Positions 9,827 through 20,695 of a stretch of DNA of 64,000 nt are shown here, piece by piece (the stretch's first letter is position 1; each line of letters starts with the position of its first letter). Under the pieces are notes generated by a model, which saw only the letters and a program-made list of their open reading frames with translations, searched no databases and was not told the DNA's origin. Source of the stretch: Topomyia yanbarensis. Its lineage: Eukaryota > Arthropoda > Insecta > Diptera > Culicidae. The position numbers and the translations under genes are program-made. The stretch covers positions 349,988,413 through 350,052,412 of the forward strand of contig NC_080672.1 in assembly GCF_030247195.1 (NCBI RefSeq). Direction: 5' to 3'.

Positions 9827-12797
9827 ACGTCACACAGCTAAATCTTAACCATTGTGCAGCAGCCCAACAGCTGCTGTGGCAGTCGGTCTCGGAGTCGAGG
9901 ACAGATGTCGCCCTCTTATCAGACCCGTACCGCATCCCTGCCGGCAACGGCAATTGGGTGTCGGACGGGTCTGGAATGGTGGCTATCTGTACAACAGGAC
10001 GGTTCCCGGTTCAAGAGGTAATACACTCCTCCGCAGAGGGTGTTGCGATTGCCAAGATCAATGCTGTGTTCTATTGCAGCTGCTACGCTCCACCAAGGTG
10101 GCCAATAGAACAGTTCAACCAGATGATCGACAGGCTCTCGTCGGACCTAGTGGGCCGGAAACCGGTAGTCATAGCGGGAGACTTTAACGCTTGGGCAGTG
10201 GAGTGGGGCAGCCGCTGTACAAATAGCAGGGGTCAAGCGCTAATAGAGGCGCTTGCGAAACTCGATACTGTGCAAGCTAATAATGGCTCCGCTAGTACAT
10301 TCCGTAGAAACGGGGTGGAGGCGTGGATTGACGTAACATTTGCCAGCCCGAGTCTGGCTCCAGGCTTGGAATGGAGGGTAGACGAAGGCTACACCCATAG
10401 TGATCATTTAGCAATCCGCTTTAGGATCAACTATGGTGTGCAGCATCCGAGGGCGGGAGATCCCTGTCAGGTACGCGGGTGGAAGTCCAATTACTTCGAC
10501 AGCGAAGCTTTCACCGCGGCCCTGGGGCTGGAGGCCAACACCGACAGTCTAAGCGGGGATGCGCTGGTAGCTGTTCTATCACGCGCGTGCGACGCCACTA
10601 TGCCGAGAAAAACACTGCCAAGAAACGGCAGATGCCCTGTATACTGGTGGAGTGCCGAGATTGCAGCTCTACGGTCAGCCTGTCTCAGAGCGTAGGACGT
10701 AGGTTGCAAAGAGCTCGCACCGAGGATGCAAGAGAGAACCGCCGTGAAGTGTTTCGAGCTGCGAAATTGGCCCTTAACAAGGCCATTAAAAGCAGCAAGA
10801 GAGCGTGTTTCGACAACCTGTGTGAGAGTGCCAACGCGAATCCGTGGGGTGACGCCTACAGGATTGTGATGGCCAAGACCAAAGGGGGCTCCTCACCCCC
10901 AGAACGGTCTCCGGACCGGTTGGCAACGATTATCGAAGTACTCTTCCCGTCTCGAGCCACAAGCCCCTGGCCACCTGCACTACGAGACAGTGCGGGCACG
11001 GCCGAAATGGTGGCTCCAGTGACGAATGAAGAACTACTCGCAGTGGCTAAATCCCTAGCAATGAACAAAGCTCCAGGGTCGGATGGAGTTCCAAACAACG
11101 CTCTCAAGGCAGCGATCATAGCGAACCCGAACATGTTCAGGCTAGCTATGCAGAGATGTCTTGACGAGTGCCGTTTCCCCGATAGATGGAAAACGCAGAA
11201 ATTGGTGCTGTTGCCGAAGCCCAGGACACCGCCAGGCGACCCATCGGCGTACAGACCAATCTGTCTGATCGACACGACTGGCAAACTGCTTGAGAGGATC
11301 CTCAACAGGCTAACCCCGTACGCGGAAGGTACGGACGGTCTGTCAAGTAACCAGTTTGGCTTTCGGAAGGGTAAGTCCACAGTGGACGCTCTCAACTCAG
11401 TGATAAATACTGCCGAGATAGCGATCCAACGGAAAAGGCGAGGTATTCGATACTGTGCGTTAGTGACACTTGACGTGAAGAACGCATTCAACAGCGCAAA
11501 CTGGGATGCCATCGCGCTCTCGTTACACCGGCTTAGCCTACCGGTGGGTCTGTACCGGATCCTGGAAAGTTCCTTCCAGAACCGCGTACTGCTATACGAG
11601 ACCGATGCCGTTCAGAAAAGGGTTCCGATTACCGCCGGAGTCCCGCAGGGCTCGATCCTAGGTCCGGTGCTATGGAACCTCATGTATGAGGGGGTTCTGA
11701 GACAGAAGTTCCCTCCTGGGGTCAAGATCGTCGGCTTTGCTGACGACGTAACCTTGGGGGTCTACGGGGAGTCAATTCCTGAGGTAGAACTAACCGCAGA
11801 ACAAGCGATCAGCACGGTGGAGGAATGGATGAGCGCGAGAGGCTTGGAGCTCGCTTATCATAAGACGGAGGTAGTTATCGTCAACAACCGCAAGTCGGCA
11901 CAACATGCAGTTATCCATGTGGGAGAAGTCGCGATCACTTCACAGCGAAGTCTGAAGTCTCTCAGAGTCATTATAGACGACAAGCTGACCTTCGGCAGCC
12001 ATGTCGACTATACATGCAAGAGAGCGTCGACTGCTGTTGCAGCTCTATCGAGAATGATGTCCAACAGCTCAAAGGTGTGCGCCAGTAGACGTAGGTTACT
12101 GGCAGGCGTTGCCGTATCTATCCTCAGGTACGGCGGCCCGTCATGGTCAAGAGCACTGAGGGTAACCAGTTACCTACAGAAACTGGAGAGCACCTAACGC
12201 GTGATGTGCCTCAGAGTGATATCTGCCTACCGCACGGTATCACACGATGCATCCTGCGTGATAGCGAGCATGATGCCAGTCGGGCTGGTCATTCGGGAAG
12301 ATGAGGAGTGCTTTGAGCTACGTGGAAATAGGGGAGCCCGCGAGCGCATCAGGGTGAATTCGGTCGCCAGATGGCAGCGTGAGTGGGACAACTCCTCGAA
12401 AGGTAGGTGGACCCACCGGCTGATACCTAGCATATCGAGCTGGGTGGGAAGACCCCATGGGGAAGTTCAGTTCCACCTGACACAATTCCTGTCAGGCCAT
12501 GGCTGTTTCCGACAGTACCTCCACAGGTTCGGGCACGCGGAGGTCCTAGTTTGCCCAGACTGCACAGGTGTAGACGAAACTGCCGAACACATACTGTTCG
12601 TATGTCATCGGTTCGACGTCGAAAGAAGAGCAATGCTTGACGTCTGTGGCTGGGACACAACCCCTGATACCCTTATTCAGCGGATGTGTCAATCGGTGGA
12701 GAAGTGGAACGCAGTCTCGGCTGCTACCATCCAGATTGCCAGTAGGCTACAGGTAATCTGGCGAACCGAGCAACAGACGACGGGCACGGCTAACTAG
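9823..12797 (+). pseudogene. R1a ORF2: endonuclease/reverse transcriptase, three lesions
   Basis: The frame opens at 9823 with GTG in the overlap GTGA, where ATGA is expected. An AP-type endonuclease spans about 9823-10440, including the LNLNHC start, the GDFNAW motif and the HSDHLAIRF catalytic end. Near 10690 the frame shifts and continues in the 10479 frame. The reverse transcriptase spans about 11060-11900: YRPICLIDTTGKLLERIL, FGFRKGKSTVDA, LDVKNAFNSANWD, GVPQGSILGPVLWN and the catalytic FADD at about 11736-11747. A single in-frame stop (12195-12197, probably from Gln) precedes the C-terminal part, which keeps a CX2CX8HX4C motif (CPDC...H...C) at about 12550-12605. Target-primed reverse transcription is the family function. 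This copy cannot make one intact protein. Confidence 0.9.
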
Positions 12798-13666
12798 TGA
12801 TTGGTTAGCTGGAGCGAAAAAGGCCAAGCGCTAAAAAAGGGAGTGGATGGTCTGTTTATGCCGAGGCAGGTTTGGCGCAGCGACTGGCAACCGCGTAAGG
12901 GGTAAACCCAGCCACCCCGAAGCAAGACAGAAGAGTGAATGTATAGGCGTATAAGTGGACGGCCTCATGCCAAGACGGGAGGGTCGTAGCGTAGTATGTT
13001 GGGACTTAGCTATCGATGCCTCATGGCGTGGCAGAGGAGTGAAAGGGTGAGCATCCAAGTCAGTCTCACACGGCATGTTAAGGGTGAGCACAAAAGTCAA
13101 CCTCACATGGTATGGTAGAGGCTAGCACAAAAGTAAGCCTAGCAAGGAATGAAAAAGGTGAGCACACAAGTCAGCCTCGCATGGTATGTCAAAAGTGGGG
13201 CCTAAGAAAAATGTCCCACATGGGATGCCAGGGGGAGTGACAGAGGTACAATAGAGTGGCACGATCGAGAGTGAATCAGGTGATAGGGTGAGCACCCAAG
13301 TCAGCCTCACATGGTATGGGTGGGGTGAGCACAAAAGTAAGCCTAGCAAGGAATGAGTAAGGTGAGCACAAAAGTCAGCCTCATGTGGGAGTGTTTGAGT
13401 GTGAATCAAGGTGCGATAGAGAGAGCACCCAAGTAAGCCTCATACAGGACGTATGAACGCGTGAGTGAGAGTGAATGAGTACATTTAGTACAGCCATCCC
13501 CCCAGAAGTAATACCGAGAGGTAGTTCCTGGGAGGAACGATGGCGGAGCCCAATGGAGTTTAGTCGGTATTAATGGCAGCGTCACCATTCGAGCCCGACA
13601 CGCCCCCAGTGCACCCCGTGTAGTAGATTGGACCCTACATAAGGTCTTCTCCATTGTAAAAAAAAC
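12798..13666 (+). other. 3' UTR of the R1a element
   Basis: Follows the ORF2 stop and ends in an A8 run at about 13658-13666. The middle holds the repeat array listed separately; the last ~190 bases are non-repetitive and presumably contain the RT recognition structure. Open frames on the minus strand here are products of the repeat units. Confidence 0.75.
13046..13450 (+). repeat. Imperfect ~37-bp tandem repeats in the R1a 3' UTR
   Basis: The unit core is GGTGAGCACAAAAGTCAGCC followed by TCACATGGTATG. I count about eight units, beginning near 13046, 13082, 13121, 13157, 13286, 13321, 13358 and 13415. A non-repeat spacer lies at 13195-13285. Two sub-types alternate: '...TCAGCCTCACATGG' and '...TAAGCCTAGCAAGG'. 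Confidence 0.8.
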
Positions 13667-16600
13667 ACCAACGAACACCCAAAATTTACATGCGACAAAA
13701 TACCTGCAATCCCGAATATAAAAGAATCAAAACCTCTACTCATTTGCAATAAAATAAGAAAGCAACAAAAAACAGTTGAATATCTAAGGCGGGTCATTTT
13801 CAAAGATAGCACTGCCGATGAAATACCCAATAAAAATAGGTGACAAGGACGAAATTAGGTGAGCACCGACCGGCTGGTTTGCCACCTATTTTTCGGGCGA
13901 AGACTTTTGGGGCGACACCTGGTAGTCGTTAGTCGCTGGTGAAATGCCAATTATTTGAATATGCCAATTTTTTATTGCCGTATTTTTTCATTTTTCGGAT
14001 CGAATTTTTTCTCTGAAAAACCATTTTTTACTATTTTAGAATATACACTATGTTTTTAGATGTTTTCTGTGCACTTTTATTGTCTTTGCATCGGAAAGTG
14101 ACGACCCGTAATGCTAGGAGAAGATTTTTTTTTCGTTTGCCTGAATTCGATTTTCACAAACTGTCACCACTCGCGTCAGTCGAAAATATTCCGAAAAATG
14201 CTTTTATGAGCCACTTCACTTTGTATAATCGTTAAATTGTACCATTATTCACACTTTCGATAACCGGGAGACAGTAAACTGTGCCGAAGATGATGAAAAT
14301 TAATTGACTCGAAGGGAGCTCTACGAGAGTCAACCGCTCGCGACAAAGATCATTATGAATGTCTCTCAGAATAATCAAAAAATTAAAAAATGTGTTAAAA
14401 AATCACAACAATAGTTTTTTTTGAAAATTTTGATTTTCAGATATACTACACTTTATATACGTAAATGTTGAATTTTTGAACCACCCCAAGTGCCAGAATA
14501 ATGGTGGAAGTAAAAAGAAAAAATAAGCTTCAAATATGAATTCAGCGTCACAAAATTACGCTAAGGTTAAGTTTTTTTCAAATTCGGACAACTTTTGAGG
14601 TTTTGTCCGACTTTTGTATGGAGGGTGATAACTGTGCGCCGTGTTCCTGCTCGCATTAAAAAACTTAAATTTATCTTACTTGACTCCTTATCTCAATTTT
14701 TAGTTTGTTATTCTAGTACCTGAAAATGAAAAGAGAAAAACGAAATTATTACATTTCGAAGAGCTATAATTACACATTTGCATAATTCACAGTAGCTTTA
14801 CACAGAAAGACCCTTTCCAAAAAATACATTCATCAAAAACAAACCGATGAAAAATTGTTTCACTGATCTTTGCACCAGGAGCTTTTGTTGTATCGTCGTA
14901 ATGATGCTAAAATATACACTCGTTCGGTACCGCAATCGTTAGCCCCACGCTGGGCAGCAGGATTTGGATGTCTCTGATGGTTGCCCACAAGTAAGTAAGC
15001 ATCAGAATCGTCCATCCATCACCACCACCACCCGCCCGCCACCCGCAATGCTAGCCCCAAACTAATCCCTCTGTTACTTTACATTTGCGCAGTAGGTATT
15101 ACAAAGTACTGCCAAGTCAAGTTCTGCACCCGCGAGGTATGGCATGAACGCGCAATGCTTGCCAGATTCCCGAACTAATGCCATTTAGAGCCACTTGGCT
15201 CGTTCCGTCCGTCCGACAATGTTGCAGTTAAGAACAGTACCTACTACAATGTAACGGAATTCGCCAAAAGTGTACTTTCCTTTCTGTTTAATGTACTCCG
15301 GCATTGGTTGGTGTGCATCTGAAAGCATGGAAACTCATTATACTTTCATGTCATGCGTTTGACTCTATTTCCGACTGACTGTGTGTTTTTTTTCCTAGTC
15401 GTTTTCGTGGTCTCGTTCTAAAAGTGGGATGAAAAATTAAAACAAAATAAAAAAAGCTTTCGCTTTGCTTGGTACACCCTCGTTTGTGGTCCAATTTGGG
15501 GCTTTCAGTCGCAGTTTTGTTTTGTTGGGGTGTTGATTTGACTTTTCATTTAAAATTGTAATAAGTACAGTATTAGGAAATCAGCAGTTTACATAAACAC
15601 TGACATGTTGTTCCATTACAACTTTATTCTCATTTGAAATATACAGACTTTATTTCATCTGCCAAAAGCTGTCCCAGAGGCTTGCGATGCGGAAGGGATG
15701 TCAGTCAAGCAAATTAACACCTTACAAACAGTTGACGCAGGTTCCGTCACCAAACTTGTCGTCTTGGCATGTTTCGCCCAAATCTTCTGACAGGCAGTAA
15801 ACATGTAGGAGCAATTTGGGTGATTGTATCCCACCCCCTTTCATTCCGTACCGGAGCTTGGCAAAGATCGGTTCTTTCTGGTGACAGGTTAATGCCTTCT
15901 ATGTCGCACCGAGTCGCTCCGGTTCCGACATGAAAGAATGCGACAAACTCAGCGGGTGACAAGATTTCATTTACCTTTGGCACCTGTCAATTTCCAAGCG
16001 TCCTTCTTCGCTTGTCGAGATTGACCCCTCTTTGGGGACATGTGCCATCGCTTGATTCCGGGAAAACTGTTCCGCGTCAATATTTTAACTGGCAAATGAC
16101 ATTAAATTTTAATTTTCCCAGCGCTGGGAGCAGAACCGTTCCCGCGGGCATAACGTTTCAATTAAAAATCGATAAACGTGACGGAAATGTTAAACGAGCC
16201 ACTTTGCTAGCCATTTGCCGCCAGAATGGTGTTCGCTCTGTGGACAGCTGGCAGGGAAAGCCTAACGCGCGCTGTTTGCATCCAAATTTCCGACCAACCC
16301 AAACGCGAAAGTGTTTACAAGTTTCTGGTATAATTAAATTTACGTAATTAAATGAAGGCATAACCAAATAAAAACATAAAAATAAAATGTACACAGCCAA
16401 TTTCGTTTTATTGCTTTTGCTCGCACCAGATTCAGGACCAGGAGTGGTTACCTAAATACAATACTGTTCTTTCTGGCTTGACTGTCGATTTTTGGTGTTT
16501 GCGCTTCTATGACCGGGGTTCGTTTTTCCATCCGGAAAGATTTTCTGTGGTGCAACTATCTAGTAGGTGGTACTATCTCCAGTCGGTGAATTTAATCTGT

Positions 16601-17499
16601 GAACAGCATTAGTTTCAGTAGCTAAATAATCTGGAGTACGGTTAGATGGTCACCAATAATTGCGACATGTATGGTGGCCATGATTGCGGTCATAGTTTAA
16701 TTCGCATAAAATTAATATTATTTTGAGTTTTCTCAATTATTGCGTAACTAGTGCGTTTAAATAAATTATCTCGCCGAAATTTTCTTTTCCGTTTTGCTAG
16801 ATTTCTTTAACAAGCATTTTTTTATGAAATTTATTTGAATCATTTTGATATTTTGACTCTGTTTTTCCCGGCAGTTTGTGACAGTTAGTTTAATACAGAG
16901 CTAGAGCTGATTTCTGTTAGGTTTTCTACTGAACTGTTTAATTATTTGATTAGAGCTTAACCAATCGGCATGCTTCTTTTGTTTGGTACAATATTCCTAG
17001 TAGTCGGTACTGCGATCTTTCGACAGCAATATGTGCAGTGCTGATGATCTTGCAAGGAATCTGCAGCTGTAGTCGGAAACGAACAGTATGAGCGGACAAT
17101 TATACTTTAACGAATGCTTTATTTACTAGGTCCCACCGGGGCCTCGTCAAGTGTTGGGGACTTACCAGTACATTAAGAATACATAACGGTTCTATCGCGG
17201 TTTTTACATAGATGTCATTGAGAAAAGGATGAACTACTCAAGCTGCCCAGTATTTCGAGCATTTGTATTGGAAGTATTGGGGTTTCCTCAAAGCTAAACT
17301 GAAGAGTAGTGGAACATTTAAACTGCCATTTCAATTGTAAAAAGTGAAGTTGACTAGCAGTTTCAGCTGAAGTGGATGGTATACACCAATTTTCTTTCAA
17401 GAGAAACAAACAGATTTTGTATTTGTAAACTACAATATTTCTTGGTAAATTGTTGTAATGACAATTGAGAAGATTACAAAACATCTGCGTGAAATAAAT
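13667..17499. other. Mostly unique, non-repetitive sequence
   Basis: No transposon or protein domain was recognised. AT-rich tracts alternate with more balanced segments (14930-15250, 15660-16350). A short CCA/CCG-rich stretch lies near 15018-15045. The one coding-like signal is listed at 15722-15786. This is one of the longest stretches without repeats and could be intron or regulatory DNA of a host gene. Confidence 0.4.
15722..15786 (-). CDS. Candidate last exon of a small Cys-rich protein (speculative)
   Basis: On the minus strand a pyrimidine-rich tract ending CTGCCTGTCAG (just above 15787) looks like a 3' splice site. The following bases read, in the frame whose stop TAA is 15724-15722, DLGETCQDDKFGDGTCVNCL. 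Three cysteines and the 'GETC...GDGTC..C' spacing resemble the end of a secreted disulfide-rich protein. I cannot name a family, no upstream exon was identified, and the piece is only about 21 codons. The alternative is chance. Confidence 0.2.
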
Positions 17500-17560
17500 T
17501 AGTTATGGAATTTGCGTTTCGACTTCGTCTCATCAGAATCCGAGACTAACTTAGAATTAA
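17500..17560 (+). repeat. Repeat family C, short copy
   Basis: About 60 bases match copy 1 at 3292-3340 (AATTAGTTATGGAATT, then CTTCGACTTCGTCTCATC). It abuts the bromodomain pseudogene. Confidence 0.55.
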
Positions 17561-17898
17561 CACACGGTAATTCGGCGTCCAGTTCCAGAGCCATGTTTGA
17601 GGATGAACAGTGCTTTCGTCAAAAAGGAACAATTGAAGAATATAGGCGGGTTGACAAAAACGACTTTCAACTCCGGCAGAATATGGAACGAGATCGGTTT
17701 CTTTGTGAATTATCCCGGAGGAGAGAAAAACTCTAACTTATTCATATAAAACCAACAAACAGTTCGTCTGAATCCGATCGAATCCGTACTGTTCCGGATT
17801 CTGGATCTACTGGAAGCGAAAGAGGTTCAGAAAATCTTCCTGAAACCGGCGGACACGGATACGGTTATTGACTATTTGACCGTCGTGATGATCAACAA
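17561..17898 (+). pseudogene. BRPF/Br140-like bromodomain pseudogene, 5' part
   Basis: An open frame up to 17736 contains LRQNMERDRFLCEL and RRREKL, matching the helical stretch just before the bromodomain in BRPF/Br140 chromatin-reader proteins. A stop and a frameshift follow. A second frame then reads VRLNPIESVLFRILDLLEAK and FLKPADTDTVIDYLTVV, the start of a bromodomain (helix Z and the 'P-x-D-Y-L' region). About 45 residues, including the 'PMDF' segment, are missing before MIN. The frame is then cut at 17898 by a hAT-like insertion and resumes at 20378. Functional BRPF proteins scaffold MOZ-type histone acetyltransferases; this piece is dead. No intron was seen between the two blocks, which suggests a retrocopy or one decayed exon. 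Confidence 0.6.
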
Positions 17899-18126
17899 TA
17901 GGGCATTGCAAAAAAAAAAAACATTTTTTTGAGAGGCCCCCCCTCTCATATTGTGACAAGTGTTAAAGTAAGCTCAGATGCCAAATTTCACATCATTTGG
18001 ACAATTCTAGACACCCGCCCACTTCTCATGAAATTTTTGAGATCGGTGCTATGGGAAAATATGGAGGAAAAATATATTAAATGCTATAACTTTTGAAGTA
18101 GCAATCAAAAAATTACAATTTATACC

Positions 18127-19216
18127 TTTTTGCCTTTCTCATATAGAAAGGTTATGCAATCACTCTGAAAAACGTCAACCTAATCCCGGCCCGGAGGGCC
18201 GGGTATCATATCCCATTCGACTCAGTTCGTCGAGATCGGAAAAAGTCTGTATGTGTGTGTGTATGTATGTATGTGTGTGTATGTGTGTGTGTATGTATGT
18301 GCGTATGTGTCAAATAATGTCACTCATTTTTCTCAGAGATGGCTGGACCGATTTGCCCAAACTTAGTCTCAAATGAAAGGTGCAACCTTCCCATCGGCTG
18401 CTATTGAATTTTGGGTCGATCGGAATTCTGGTTCCGGAATTACGGGTTTCAGAGTACGGCCACACAGAAATTTCTCATATAAACTATAGGAAAAATTAAA
18501 AATAGAATTTTTATTTTTGATGCTAAATGTGTTCAAGGTGCATGAAACGTCGAGATTTGATGCAAACTCGAAAAAAAAATTTGACTACGATTCACTTTTT
18601 TCGATTTTGGCACATTTTTGCCTTTCTCATATAGAAAGGTTATGCAATCACTCTGAAAAACGTCAACCTAATCCCGGCCTAATTTTTTTCGACTCGTTTA
18701 GGGTTTCTGGATTTTAACAGAGGCGTAGTTGATGGTTTACGGAGAGGGGTTACACCCCCCCCCTCTACTGTTCGCGCCCCTCCTTTAAAAATCTCCTTAA
18801 ATCACCCCTCAGACCACCACCCCATCCAGCCCTCATACCCCTCCCTTTCAACCCCGTCATCTTTAAACCACCACTGTATCACAAAGCATAATAATTTAAG
18901 CTGGGGAGTCGTTCGTTCATGGGACTTTCGCCCTCTTCACATACCCAGCCCCGCATGACAAAATGAGTTAGCAAGCAGATAACATTGATCTAATGCTGAT
19001 TAGGCTAATGGAGTATGATATTTTTTTGTTTCAAGTGTTTCACCGTCGACACGTAGCTCATCAAGTTCGTGGCTGGCATGCCATTGTGTATAAGTGCAAA
19101 GTGTACTAAGAATGTAATGGACATTTCCACAATTATGTTGAACATAAAAAGCCTCCGTGCCATAGTTTAGAGAAATGAGAAAGGCACAATTGCACCGCTA
19201 GGTGGATTAAAACAGG
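18127..19216 (+). repeat. Repeat family A, copy A2 (both ends), nested in hAT-like element
   Basis: Starts TTTTTGCCTTTCTCATATAG (head, with hairpin CCTTTCT/AGAAAGG) and ends CTAGGTGGATTAAAACAGG. A TG/TATG microsatellite lies at 18244-18309. The first ~63 bases recur identically at 18616-18679 inside the same copy. It lies between ACAATTTATACC and a T-rich run of the host element, whose intact partner arm shows the uninterrupted sequence. Confidence 0.8.
18244..18309 (+). repeat. (TGTATGTG)n microsatellite of family A
   Basis: Alternating TGTG and TATG units inside copy A2; its complement is an ACAY/ACAC repeat. Confidence 0.85.
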
Positions 19217-20377
19217 TTTTTTTTAAAGGAAATAACCTTAGTATTGGAATGGAGATATTCCTGTTTCTATAAAAATACGGGAAAGTGGGGTACTGGGTCA
19301 TTTTGACCCCAAAATCCCCTATTTATTTAAATTTTTCTGCTCCGTGGTGTAAACCATACACATTTTGCAGTTCTTCTAATGTGAAAAAATCTCAGAAATC
19401 GAACGAAACTTTTTTGACCTTTGTCCAAATACGAGAAGTTGGGGTAATAGAGCATTTTGTCATTCATATTAAATTTTATAATTTTCTCGTGCATATATCT
19501 CTATTATTCTTCATTCAATTTTCATATATTGTACCTTGTTAAACGTGGAAAATCCTTAGGAACAAAATAAAAATAGATTCGTTACCGGTAAAATTCAGAA
19601 ACATCAAATTATCTGACATATAGTCTCGATTTCACATTTTTATCATAAAATCACACATATTAACTCCATTTAACAACAAAATTTTTATTTAATTTACTAC
19701 TTATAGTGAAAAGTGCGCTTGGGAATCACATGAGAAAAGTTTCATACCCGGAAAAATAGGTGAAGTTGAGGTATTAGGACATTTAATTAAAAAAAAATGT
19801 GGTTTGTAGTGTTAATGTCAAAAAAATTGATGTTTTTGAATTTTAACGCAAACGAATTTATTTTTGTTGTATTCCTAAGAATTTTTCAAGTACAATTTAT
19901 TAAAATTGAATGAAGAAAAATAGAGGTATATGCACGAGAAAATGATAAAATTTAATATAAATGACAAAAGGCCCTATAACCCCAACTTCTCGTATTCGGA
20001 CAAAGGTCCAAAAGGATCCGTTCGATTTCTGAGTTTTCCCACATTAGAAAAACTTCAAAATATGTATGGTTTGCACAACGGAGCAGAAAAAATTTAAAAA
20101 TAGGGGATTTTGGGGCCAAAACTACCTAGTACCCCATTTTCCCTTATTTTTCTAGGAACAGGAATATCCATTCCAATACTTAGGTTATTTTTTTTAAAAA
20201 GAGGTATAAATTGTAATTTTCTGAACTACTACTTCAAAAGTTATAGCATTTAATATATTTTTCCTCCACATTTTCCCATAGTACCGATTTCAAAAATTTC
20301 AAGCGAAGTGGGCGAGAGTCTAGAATTGGGGGGCCTTTGAGAATTCAAAAGAAATGCTGCAATGCCCTAATCAACAA

Positions 20378-20440
20378 TTATCTGACGTATAACAATAACG
20401 ACACCATATTCTACCACTATTGAAGCTCTGATGACGTTGA
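20378..20440 (+). pseudogene. BRPF/Br140-like bromodomain pseudogene, 3' part
   Basis: Reading across the hAT target site, the frame from 17.8 kb continues as INNYLTYNNNDTIFYHY. This matches the 'N-C-x-x-Y-N-x-x-D-T-I-F-Y' end of BRPF-type bromodomains, including the acetyl-lysine-binding Asn region. The conserved Cys of 'NNC' is Tyr here. A stop follows at 20430-20432 and no homology was recognised further on. The reading needs only one of the two 8-bp target copies, which confirms the insertion. Confidence 0.6.
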
Positions 20441-20695
20441 CGGTTTGACGAATGGTGCTCGTAAATATTATGAAGTTTTTCGTATATATTTGCCAACATT
20501 TCATTTGTCAAAGAAGCCGCTTCGTAATAAGCCAGCGAAAGTCGTTTCGTGGTTTTTAAAAAAAACTCGCAATAAAAAATAAAAGTGTTTCAATAGATCT
20601 ACGAATGATTCATCAAATGTATGAACAATTCGCGTTATTATGAAAACTGTCTGTACGAATTATTAGCGATTTACGAAAATATTCTCTCAGTGTAG
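20441..20695. other. Short unassigned interval
   Basis: Sequence between the pseudogene and family D; nothing recognised. Confidence 0.4.

Larger units (their letters stand above)
8107..13666 (+). mobile_element. Near full-length R1-clade non-LTR retrotransposon (R1a)
   Basis: A complete architecture is visible: 5' UTR (about 8107-8450), ORF1 with zinc knuckles, ORF2 with AP-like endonuclease, reverse transcriptase and C-terminal CCHC motif, and a long 3' UTR ending in an A8 run near 13666. There is no RNase H domain, as expected for R1. It is much less decayed than the R1 copy upstream; only one start-codon change, two single-base-type frameshifts and one nonsense change separate it from open frames. 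The 5' limit is approximate because no target duplication was found. Confidence 0.85.
17899..20369. mobile_element. hAT-like palindromic element with 8-bp TSD
   Basis: The ends are TAGGGCATTGCA (17899-17910) and its complement (20358-20369), flanked by perfect 8-bp copies of ATCAACAA (17891-17898 and 20370-20377), the hAT signature. The element is a long foldback. Bases 17900-18126 plus 19217-19560 are inverted against 19870-20369, for example TTTTGGGGCCAAAACTACCT-type sequence near 20110 against its partner near 19300. The left arm is split by a family A insertion (18127-19216), so the original element was about 1.38 kb. No transposase frame is present. Confidence 0.8.

Noticed and set aside
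10856..11512. 218-codon minus-strand frame inside R1a ORF2
   Set aside because: Lies opposite conserved RT motifs read on the plus strand; shadow frame.
13046..13450. CRISPR-like array
   Set aside because: Units are imperfect, contiguous without unique spacers of constant length, and lie in a retrotransposon 3' UTR of a eukaryote.
8107..13666. R1 insertion in 28S rDNA
   Set aside because: No rDNA sequence was recognised on either side; the flanks are another R1 copy and AT-rich DNA.
13122..13678. Minus-strand frames with repeated peptide-like units (HSLLGLLLC type)
   Set aside because: The repetition comes from the tandem DNA units in the R1a 3' UTR; not a repeat protein.
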